A DNA stretch of 64,000 bases from Lachnospiraceae bacterium MD329 (GTDB taxonomy: Bacteria; Bacillota; Clostridia; UBA1381): the NCBI GenBank assembly GCA_010206265.1, contig VIQV01000028.1:32027-96026 (forward strand), given 5' to 3'. Made by a program: the position numbers and the translations under genes. Below the pieces are notes generated by a model. It saw nothing but the letters and a program-made list of their open reading frames with translations. It had not been told where the DNA came from and searched no databases. Positions 54,040-61,024 of this stretch are shown one piece after another. Every line of letters begins with the position of its first letter. Position 1 is the first letter of the stretch.

Positions 54040-55080
54040 TCAGACAGGCTCCTTTCTGTATGGAGGAATGTTATTTTTATCATTGAATGCAATAACAGCG
54101 CGTGTTGAGGAGGTAACAGGGGTGTTTAAATCAGTTATAGAGGTACCGTCGGTTATTCCGCCCATAATTACGGTCTGCGGCTCATTATAGCCTGCTGAAA
54201 CAAGAAGAGAATCAACAGTTGCTCCGAGCGGGACGCTGAAATTTGAAGGCTCAAGAATATCGTCGCCCGATACGGTTACTGTTTTTTGTGTAACGGGCTT
54301 GCCAATTTCTGTTGCGTCAACAATATTGCAGAGCATTTCGGGCGATAGAATAACAGTGCTGATTCCGTCCTCCTGTTTCCCTGTCAGCGTTTTTATTAAA
54401 ATATCACTTCTGCTTTGCGGATAATATGGTTTTAAAGAATATAAGAGTATATTTTTATTATATCGCAGTAAATATTTAAAATCGGAATATGTTTTCTTGC
54501 TTGTGCTTTCAACGGCTATAATGGCTTTTTTTACACACAGAAGTCTTAGGGCGAGATTTAGTCCCGACAGGATTTTCTCTGCATTGTTCACTGACGACAT
54601 CTGTGGTGAGGATACATACGGGTCACTGTCAAAACAGCAGACCACAGCGCAGTTGGGAACCTTGCCCTGTGACAGCAGTAAATGCGCAGGTTCTCCTGTA
54701 CGAGGTTCAACAATACCGCTTTCCCGTATTAGCCATAATAATTCACGCGAGGTCATTTCTTCGGCAGGTTTTACAGGCAGGCGTATGAGAGTTTCATCAT
54801 CAAGAAAGTCGTTTTCAATGGCTATCATACCGTTATCTGCCGTTAGTACAGTACCCGAAACAGTGGATATAACAGGTATTGCCCGAAATTCGTTAAGGTC
54901 TGCGATTCTTTCGCCGATTAGAACGCGGTCGCCTGCTGTTACAAGCGGTTTAAGAAGAATATTGTCCTGCAGCAGAGAATAATAGTGAATTGGCGACGCA
55001 ATAGGCTTTTTTATTTCAGCGGTTTCTGAAAAACCGTTATGTTTTTTATAACGCTTGGCGCCCTTGAATGAAATCGGCAT
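54040..55080 (-). CDS. stand-alone, truncated and degenerate RnfC-like protein with SLBB domain
   Basis: A 346-residue protein that follows the RnfC plan: an N-terminal barrel-sandwich domain (PLVTAGDRVLIGERIAD, VSTVSGTVL), a flavin/NADH-type domain and an SLBB region (VSGDDILEPSNFSVPLGATVDSLLVSAGY, TVIMGGITDGTSI). The glycine-rich nucleotide loop expected after the LLWLIRESGIV helix is replaced by EPRTGEP, and the protein stops before the two 4Fe-4S ferredoxin motifs that end true RnfC. No other Rnf genes are present. Redox activity is therefore doubtful; a structural or regulatory role is possible. AGGAGG precedes the ATG. Confidence 0.75.
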   Translation of the reverse strand: MPISFKGAKRYKKHNGFSETAEIKKPIASPIHYYSLLQDNILLKPLVTAGDRVLIGERIADLNEFRAIPVISTVSGTVLTADNGMIAIENDFLDDETLIRLPVKPAEEMTSRELLWLIRESGIVEPRTGEPAHLLLSQGKVPNCAVVCCFDSDPYVSSPQMSSVNNAEKILSGLNLALRLLCVKKAIIAVESTSKKTYSDFKYLLRYNKNILLYSLKPYYPQSRSDILIKTLTGKQEDGISTVILSPEMLCNIVDATEIGKPVTQKTVTVSGDDILEPSNFSVPLGATVDSLLVSAGYNEPQTVIMGGITDGTSITDLNTPVTSSTRAVIAFNDKNNIPPYRKEPV

Positions 55081-55110
55081 AATAGTCCTCCTAAATTGTT
55101 TGTGTGGTAT

Positions 55111-55139
55111 ATTTTATCATATTGTTCAAAAAAAATCAA
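55111..55139 (-). promoter_or_regulatory. promoter of the RnfC-like gene
   Basis: On the minus strand, TTGATT (55139-55134), 17 bases, TAAAAT (55116-55111). It diverges from the nadK promoter 27 bases away. Confidence 0.65.
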
Positions 55140-55165
55140 ACCTGTAAATATTCGTCTGAAAGCTA

Positions 55166-55194
55166 TTGAAAAAAAGAAAAAAATAGTGTATAAT
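55166..55194 (+). promoter_or_regulatory. sigma-A promoter of nadK-argR-recN
   Basis: TTGAAA (55166-55171), a 17-base spacer and TATAAT (55189-55194), 36 bases before the nadK start. Confidence 0.85.
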
Positions 55195-55230
55195 AAAAAT
55201 GATATATTTAAATGAGCGGAGGTGAGGAAT

Positions 55231-56076
55231 ATGAAAAAAATTGCTGTAATGCCTAATAATGATAAGGATTTAGGGTTGTTTAATACAAAACGCCTTATGG
55301 GGCTTTTAAGTAATAAAGCGGAGATTTATATGGACGAGTCATACAGCGTGCTGGGGATGAATGTAAATTATGTTCCTCAATCTGAAATATACGATAATGC
55401 AGACTATGCAGCAGTCTTGGGCGGCGACGGTACAATATTGCGCCGTGCGTCGGAATGTGCTAAACGAAAAATACCCGTGCTTGGAATTAATCTTGGTAAA
55501 ATAGGATTTATGGCGGAAGTTGAAACTGATGATATGGAAAGCGCGGTTTTAAAACTTCTTGAAGATGATTTTGAAATAGAAAAGCGAATGATGATGAAAG
55601 CGCAGGTTAAACGTGATGATAAGGTGCAGTTTTCATTTCACGCATTAAATGACGTGGTTGTGTCCAAATCGGCAGGGGAAAAGCTGATAGGAATGGAGCT
55701 TTTGACCGACGGCGAGGCGGTAAACAGATATATTGCCGACGGACTTATAATAGCAACGCCGACAGGCTCGACGGGCTATTCAATATCGGCAGGAGGACCT
55801 GTTGCAGACCCGTGTATGAGATTATATGTGGCAACACCGATATGCGCGCATATGCTGTCGGTAAGGAGCGCGGTGCTTTCATCTGACAAGGAGATAAAAA
55901 TACGTCTTGACGGCGAACACGGAGGCGCGGAGGCTGTTGTGACGGCAGACGGTGACGTGCAGGCGTGTATAAGAGATACAGACGAGGTTGTAATAACAGA
56001 ATCGGAATATGATTTCGAACTAATAAGAATAAACAGACAATCATTTTATGATACGCTTATAAAAAAGCTGTCATAA
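55231..56076 (+). CDS. nadK: NAD kinase
   Basis: A 281-residue kinase making NADP from NAD. The diagnostic GGDGTILRRA lies near residue 60, followed by INLGKIGFMAEVE, HALNDVVVSK, DGLIIATPTGSTGYSISAGGPV and CAHMLSVRS. ATG 55231 follows GGAGGTGAGG; an upstream GTG overlaps that site. It leads the frequent Firmicutes trio nadK-argR-recN. Confidence 0.95.
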   Translation: MKKIAVMPNNDKDLGLFNTKRLMGLLSNKAEIYMDESYSVLGMNVNYVPQSEIYDNADYAAVLGGDGTILRRASECAKRKIPVLGINLGKIGFMAEVETDDMESAVLKLLEDDFEIEKRMMMKAQVKRDDKVQFSFHALNDVVVSKSAGEKLIGMELLTDGEAVNRYIADGLIIATPTGSTGYSISAGGPVADPCMRLYVATPICAHMLSVRSAVLSSDKEIKIRLDGEHGGAEAVVTADGDVQACIRDTDEVVITESEYDFELIRINRQSFYDTLIKKLS

Positions 56077-56093
56077 AAAACGGAGGGTTGGGA

Positions 56094-56540
56094 ATGAAGT
56101 ATAAACGTCAGGGAGAAATTCTTAAAATAATTCAAAATCAAAATATAAGCACTCACGAGCAGTTGATACAGGAGCTGCAAAAACGAAGTTATTATGTGAC
56201 GCAGGCTACTGTTTCACGAGATATAAATGAACTTGGACTGATTAAAATACCGCTGCCCGATGGAGGGAGCGTATATTCCTCGTCAAACGATATACCGGAG
56301 GAACTGACAAGACGCGTAAATATGCTTACAGATACGGTAAGAAGTGTTGAATACGCGCTTAACAATGTGGTTGTAAAGACATATCCTGGTATGGCGTCAG
56401 CAGTTGCGGCGTCAGTAGATGTGTCAATGAAGAGCGAATATCTTGGTTCTATTGCAGGTGATGATACATTGCTTATTATCACTGCGAATGAGGAAAAATC
56501 GGCTGAAATTGCGGATAGACTGCGACAGCTGTTTCGTTAA
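56094..56540 (+). CDS. argR: arginine repressor ArgR/AhrC
   Basis: A 148-residue arginine-responsive regulator. The N-terminal winged helix has RQGEILKIIQNQNISTHEQLIQELQKRSYYVTQATVSRDINELGLIKI, and the C-terminal oligomerisation domain carries the arginine-binding GDDTLLIIT. It controls arginine genes and could act on carAB in this window, although I did not find a clear ARG box there. ATG 56094 follows CGGAGGG. Confidence 0.95.
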   Translation: MKYKRQGEILKIIQNQNISTHEQLIQELQKRSYYVTQATVSRDINELGLIKIPLPDGGSVYSSSNDIPEELTRRVNMLTDTVRSVEYALNNVVVKTYPGMASAVAASVDVSMKSEYLGSIAGDDTLLIITANEEKSAEIADRLRQLFR

Positions 56541-56554
56541 GGAGAACGCGTAAA

Positions 56555-58216
56555 ATGCTTAATCATCTTTCAATTAAGAACGTTGCGGTAATAGACAGGC
56601 TCGGTGTTGATTTTCATAGCGGAGTAAGCGTGCTTACGGGTGAAACGGGCGCGGGTAAATCTATTATAATAGATTCCATAAATATGATTTTAGGTGACAG
56701 GGCAAATAAAGGGCTTGTACGCTACGGTTCGGATAAGGCGGTAGTACAGGCTGTTTTTGACGCAGACGAAAGCGTGATTCCGATTCTTGAGGAAAATGAT
56801 ATTGACGCTGATGATGGACAGATAGTAATTACGCGTCAGCTTACAGGCGAGGGGAAGAGTGTGGCGCGGATAAACGGTATGGTTGTGACGCTTAATGTAC
56901 TTCGCGATATTGCCGATAAACTGATAAATATTCACGGTCAGCACGATAGTCAGGCGCTTTTGACGCCTGCCAAGCATATTTCATTTCTTGACGCTTATGC
57001 GGTAAACGATGAATATATAAGAAAATATAGGGAATGTTTAAAAAGGAAAAGAGAAACAGAAAAGAAAATTCAATCTCTTGAAATGGATGAACAGGAAAAA
57101 ATGCGCCGTATTGACCTGCTTGAATATCAGGTTGACGAAATATCAAAGGCGGAGCTTGAAAAGGGCGAGGACGAAGAGTTAAAGGAACAGCGTGAAATAT
57201 ATGCAAATGCCGAGCAGATAACGGGTGCGGTGGCGGAGGCATATATGAATATTTACGGCGGCGACGAGGCGGCTTATGACAGTATAAGTGCGGCGGTTGA
57301 TGCGCTCGCGGCAGTGAATGGGGTGAATCCTAAATTAAAGAGTATGTATGAGGCTCTTTCGGGTGTGATGTATTCGCTTGAAGATGTGGCGCACGAGGTT
57401 AAGGAATTCGGAGATTCTGTTGAATTTGACGAGCAGGCTCTTAATGATGTTGAGGAAAGACTGGATTTAATATCTAAGTTAAAACGTAAGTATGGCGCAG
57501 AAATTGAAGATATATTGAAGTATCTTGAAACGGCACGAAAAGACCTTGAAGACATAAAATTAAGCGACGAGAGGACAAATGAACTGAAAGAAGAGCTTTG
57601 CAGTATAGTATCGGAATTGCAGGGTTATGGAAAAGAGCTTTCCAAACGTCGCGCAAAGTATGCAGAGGTGCTTGAAAAGGGGATTGAACAGTCACTTCAC
57701 GAGCTGAATATGGAACGCTCACAGTTTAAGGTTAATATAGAAACGTCAGATGAATTTTATGAGAACGGTATGGACAGGGTTGAATTCCTGATAAGCACAA
57801 ATCCCGGTGAACCGTTAAAGCCGCTTGTTAAAATAGCGTCAGGCGGTGAGTTGTCGCGAGTAATGCTGGCTATAAAATCAATACTTGCAGATAGTGATAA
57901 TGTGGATACTCTTATATTTGATGAAATTGATACGGGAGTGTCGGGTAGAGCGGCAATGAGCATTGCAAAAAAGCTGTCGGAGATAGGCAGGGGTAAGCAA
58001 GTGATTTGTATAACGCATTTGCCTCAGCTTACCGCGGCAGCTGATAACCATTATCTGATTCAGAAAAATACCGAAGGAGAAATGGCGTCTACAACGCTTA
58101 CGGAATTAGACGGCGAGCAGCGTGAAATAGAACTTGCACGTATAATTGATGGAGGCGAGGTTACGGAGCTTGCATTATCTCACGCGCGTGAAATGCTTGC
58201 CAAGAATGCTGAATAA
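56555..58216 (+). CDS. recN: DNA repair protein RecN
   Basis: A 553-residue SMC-like ATPase acting in double-strand break repair. Walker A is LTGETGAGKSIIID, followed by a long coiled-coil centre (about residues 155-365, rich in Glu/Lys heptads), and the C-terminal ATPase half KIASGGELSRVMLAIKS (signature) with TLIFDEIDTGVSGRAA (Walker B) and CITHLPQLTAAAD. GGAG precedes ATG 56555. Confidence 0.96.
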   Translation: MLNHLSIKNVAVIDRLGVDFHSGVSVLTGETGAGKSIIIDSINMILGDRANKGLVRYGSDKAVVQAVFDADESVIPILEENDIDADDGQIVITRQLTGEGKSVARINGMVVTLNVLRDIADKLINIHGQHDSQALLTPAKHISFLDAYAVNDEYIRKYRECLKRKRETEKKIQSLEMDEQEKMRRIDLLEYQVDEISKAELEKGEDEELKEQREIYANAEQITGAVAEAYMNIYGGDEAAYDSISAAVDALAAVNGVNPKLKSMYEALSGVMYSLEDVAHEVKEFGDSVEFDEQALNDVEERLDLISKLKRKYGAEIEDILKYLETARKDLEDIKLSDERTNELKEELCSIVSELQGYGKELSKRRAKYAEVLEKGIEQSLHELNMERSQFKVNIETSDEFYENGMDRVEFLISTNPGEPLKPLVKIASGGELSRVMLAIKSILADSDNVDTLIFDEIDTGVSGRAAMSIAKKLSEIGRGKQVICITHLPQLTAAADNHYLIQKNTEGEMASTTLTELDGEQREIELARIIDGGEVTELALSHAREMLAKNAE

Positions 58217-58237
58217 CAATGAAAGGATTGCTTATCT

Positions 58238-58708
58238 ATGGATACAAGAACAATGGAAGAATCTTTTTCGGTGCTGGCGCAGATGGTACTGCCAATGCAG
58301 GCGAATCCTGCAGGTAATGTCCACGGCGGAGAAATAATGAAAATGATGGACAGTGCGGCAGGTGTGGCGGCGCAGAAACACGCGCATACAAATGTTGTTA
58401 CGGCAAGGGTGGAGGAACTTAATTTTAAAAAACCCGTGCTTGTGGGCGAACTGGTAACGTGTAAAGCTCAGGTGATTTATGCAGGACGTTCTTCTATGGA
58501 GGTTTTTGTAACAGTTGAATCGGAAGATTTGGTGCTTGGCAAAAAGCAGATAGCGCTGACGGCATTTTTTACAATGGTGTCGCTTGATAAAAGCGGCAGA
58601 CCGTCAGAAGTGCCGAATCTTGTATATGACACTGATAACGCGTATGAGGTAAAGCTGTACCGCGAGGGCGAAAAAAGACATAAAATGCATAATGAACGCA
58701 AAGCGTGA
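58238..58708 (+). CDS. acyl-CoA thioesterase, hotdog fold
   Basis: A 156-residue YciA/BACH-type thioesterase. The motif MQANPAGNVHGGEIMKMMDSAAGVAAQKHA holds the catalytic Asn and Asp surroundings, followed by VTARVEELNFKKPV. It hydrolyses acyl-CoA to fatty acid and CoA in the cytosol; chain preference is unknown. It sits 21 bases after recN with a modest AAAGGA ribosome site. Confidence 0.9.
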   Translation: MDTRTMEESFSVLAQMVLPMQANPAGNVHGGEIMKMMDSAAGVAAQKHAHTNVVTARVEELNFKKPVLVGELVTCKAQVIYAGRSSMEVFVTVESEDLVLGKKQIALTAFFTMVSLDKSGRPSEVPNLVYDTDNAYEVKLYREGEKRHKMHNERKA

Positions 58709-58721
58709 CATATGCTTTTTC

Positions 58722-58750
58722 TTGAATTTATGCGTGTTTTGTGTTACAAT
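58722..58750 (+). promoter_or_regulatory. sigma-A promoter of smpB
   Basis: TTGAAT (58722-58727), a 17-base spacer and TACAAT (58745-58750), 37 bases before smpB. Confidence 0.85.
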
Positions 58751-58787
58751 GGCATAACAGGATTTTACAGAAAGGCTATGAAAAATT

Positions 58788-59255
58788 ATGGCAGGAAAAA
58801 CTGATAATATAAAAACACTTGCTCAGAATAAAAAAGCTCGTTATGAGTATTTTATAGAGGAAACAATTGAGGCAGGCATTGAGCTTGCAGGTACGGAGGT
58901 TAAATCCGTAAGACAAGGAAAGGTCAACCTTGCCGACGCGTATGCAGATATTAAAAACGGAGAGGTTTTTGTTAAACAGATGAATATAAGTCCGTTTGAA
59001 CAGGGAAATATATTTAACCGCGACCCGTTAAGAGAAAGAAAACTGCTGCTGCATAAGAAGGAGATATTAAAGCTTACGGGACAGCTTAATCAGGACGGTT
59101 ATGCGCTTATCCCTCTTTCGGTATATTTGAAGGGCTCGCTTGTGAAGGTATCTCTTGCTGTGGCAAAGGGTAAAAAACTTTATGATAAGCGTGCTGATAT
59201 TGCGAAGAAAGACGCAAAACGCAATATAGAACGAACGCTGAAAAGCAGGTATTAA
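58788..59255 (+). CDS. smpB: SsrA-binding protein SmpB
   Basis: A 155-residue trans-translation factor that carries tmRNA to stalled ribosomes. Family motifs: [59 protein letters not shown], and the basic C-terminal helix [21 protein letters not shown]. It complements the RqcH-like rescue pathway encoded at 17-19 kb. No tmRNA gene follows within the window. Confidence 0.97.
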   Translation: MAGKTDNIKTLAQNKKARYEYFIEETIEAGIELAGTEVKSVRQGKVNLADAYADIKNGEVFVKQMNISPFEQGNIFNRDPLRERKLLLHKKEILKLTGQLNQDGYALIPLSVYLKGSLVKVSLAVAKGKKLYDKRADIAKKDAKRNIERTLKSRY

Positions 59256-59287
59256 AAAGGACACTCAGAGTTGAGTGTCCTTTTTTT
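59254..59287 (+). terminator. intrinsic terminator of smpB
   Basis: AAAAAGGACACTCA (59254-59267) pairs with TGAGTGTCCTTTTT (59272-59285), loop of four bases, T-run to 59287. Confidence 0.92.
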
Positions 59288-59311
59288 GATTCCGGTAGTC
59301 AGGTATGTTGT

Positions 59312-59340
59312 TTGATATTGATAATTTTAAGTGATATACT
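59312..59340 (+). promoter_or_regulatory. sigma-A promoter of the truncated secreted-protein gene
   Basis: TTGATA (59312-59317), a 17-base spacer and TATACT (59335-59340), 44 bases before ATG 59385. Confidence 0.75.
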
Positions 59341-59384
59341 TGTAATAAGGGGATTGGTCGGGGAGAAGAAAGGATTGATGTATT

Positions 59385-60263
59385 ATGAAAAAACTGTTGG
59401 CGGTAATTATTATACTATGCGCTGTAGGAGTAAGCGCAAGCGCGGCAGATATTAAATTTACTCCTGAGGGCGGAGGAAAGTGGATTTACTGTAATAACAA
59501 TGAGGGAATACGGAATCGCGACCTTATGAACAGTGACAGTGACCCTGCGACGTACATAATGAATAACGAGGATTTAGAGCCTGATTTATATGATTTTCTT
59601 ATATGTCATATAAACGGCACAGACACGGACGGAGGTAAAGGGAAAGGCTATAATATAGAGCTGGATATGGAAATTACGGCAGTTGAGGACAGTGAAGTAA
59701 CAATAAATAAAGCATTTTTTGATACTCTGTATGATGAGGCTTTTATATACGGCGATGGTAAATGGGAAAATGCGTCGCATAAATTCAGCTGTCTTCAGGG
59801 ACTTGCCTCATATCTCGGAGTAAATCTATGTGAGCTGAACGGTTCGTGGATGTACGGAGCAAAACCATATGAACCAGTAACGCTTAATTTAAAACAGGGA
59901 GAAACTGTGTGGTTAAGTAAATTTATGGAGGATTATACAACCGTCGGTTTTGGTAAGCCTGTGCAGATAATGGGAGAACTGTTGCTGAAATCGGGCAAGA
60001 TAAATTTTAATGTTGCGGCTTTTAAAGCAGGAGATAGGCTGGGTGACAGAACAAGTTTTAATCCTGACGCGGCTTTTGGAAAATACGCTTATTGCCGTAC
60101 GCAAAAAGGTATTGCAGATTCTTTGCCGAAGGTAAACACATATCTTGAATATACGATTGATGATACTGTAAAGGACGGTGACTACATAAGAAATACAGTA
60201 TGTATTAAATACTTATCCTATCAAATCACATCAGCAAGAAACACAAGATACGATTGGATATGA
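59385..60263 (+). CDS. secreted protein of unknown function, C-terminus replaced by mobile DNA
   Basis: A 292-residue frame with a Sec signal peptide (MKKLLAVIIILCAVGVSASA). The mature part is an acidic beta-rich protein I cannot assign (GGGKWIYCNNNEGIRNRDL, YDFLICHINGTDTDGG, QGETVWLSKFMEDYTTVGFGKPVQ). From about 60205 the frame reads into DNA that, one frame over, encodes a plasmid-type RepA C-terminus, so the last roughly 18 residues are likely junction sequence and the native C-terminus is lost. A GTCGGGGAG-like stretch and GAAAGG lie before ATG. Confidence 0.75.
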   Translation: MKKLLAVIIILCAVGVSASAADIKFTPEGGGKWIYCNNNEGIRNRDLMNSDSDPATYIMNNEDLEPDLYDFLICHINGTDTDGGKGKGYNIELDMEITAVEDSEVTINKAFFDTLYDEAFIYGDGKWENASHKFSCLQGLASYLGVNLCELNGSWMYGAKPYEPVTLNLKQGETVWLSKFMEDYTTVGFGKPVQIMGELLLKSGKINFNVAAFKAGDRLGDRTSFNPDAAFGKYAYCRTQKGIADSLPKVNTYLEYTIDDTVKDGDYIRNTVCIKYLSYQITSARNTRYDWI

Positions 60264-60630
60264 TGAGGTGGAAGCATACAGACAGGTAATCAAGGAAAAT
60301 ATCGAGTATGACATTTTAAGCGTAAAGCTGAAATCAGACATTTCAATGCTTGATGAAATTGTTGACCTGCTGACTGAAACGGTATGCACAGGCAAAAGCA
60401 GTTTGGTAATCGCCGGCGATACTTACCCGGCGGCAGTTGTAAAATCAAAGCTGTTAAAGCTAAATTCGGAGCATATTGAGTATGTCATAGACTGTATGCA
60501 CGCAAACACAACGGACATTCGCAACATCAAAAAGTATTTATTGGCGGCACTGTTTAACGCTCCCTCTACCATTGACAGCTATTATACATCAAAGGTAAAT
60601 CACGATATGTACGGCGGAAACTATGAATAA
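60214..60630 (+). pseudogene. RepA-like replication initiator, DUF6017 C-terminal fragment
   Basis: The last 120-138 residues of the kind of replication initiator found in Firmicutes conjugative elements. Recognisable text is IGYDEVEAYRQVIKENIEYDIL, DEIVDLLTETVC, YPAAVVKSKLLKLNSEHIEYVIDC and NIKKYLLAALFNAPSTID, followed by the VNHDMYGG end. The N-terminal RepA DNA-binding domain is missing. A GTG at 60268 could be read as a start but has no ribosome site. It is a 5'-truncated remnant. Confidence 0.75.
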
Positions 60631-60821
60631 ATCGCTTTACAAAAAATACAGACCGCCGTAAATTCTGTATTTGATATATACAACACTTTTGAAAAATTTA
60701 CAAGCCTGCAAATAAAAAGTCAAATACTTTTTAGAAAAAAATAAAAAAGATTTATGCAGAAAAAATAGCAAGAGAAAAAGACCACCGTATAACGCCGGTC
60801 AAATAGGGCGAAAAGATATAT
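60631..60821. other. short non-coding spacer inside the mobile mosaic
   Basis: Very A/T-rich. AAATACAGA (60644-60652) pairs with TCTGTATTT (60664-60672), possibly the terminator once downstream of repA. Nothing else recognised. Confidence 0.4.
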
Positions 60822-61019
60822 TTACTCTGAAGCAGGCAGAGAAGCTAAATATTCTTTTACTCTGCCGTAGTAAATACGCAGAAACTTGTTTGCACCGGCT
60901 GTCATATAGACATAATACGGCTTGCCTTCAGAACGCTTTTTATCCATAAAACGATAGACAGCGTCATCTTGCGGCATTGTTTTAATCAGGCAATCCATAA
61001 CCTGAGGTATGCGGCGACA
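60822..61019 (-). pseudogene. IS110-type transposase, C-terminal fragment
   Basis: On the minus strand a 65-codon frame ends at a TAA (60824-60822). Its product reads RRIPQVMDCLIKTMPQDD, then VYRFMDKKRSEGKPYYVYM and AGANKFLRIYYGRVKEYL, which matches the C-terminal end of IS110-family transposases as I remember them. The catalytic DEDD domain is gone. It abuts the surface-protein fragment directly, on the opposite strand, so insertion or deletion of the IS probably removed that gene's 5' part. Confidence 0.6.
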
Positions 61020-61024
61020 GTTAT

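Noticed and set aside
54497..54982. 161-codon plus-strand frame inside the RnfC-like gene
   Set aside because: The minus-strand frame is longer, has AGGAGG, a promoter and recognisable RnfC/SLBB motifs; the plus frame has none.
59256..59384. tmRNA (ssrA) gene next to smpB
   Set aside because: Only a terminator and a promoter fit in this 129-base gap; no tRNA-like ends or ANDNALAA-type tag sequence.
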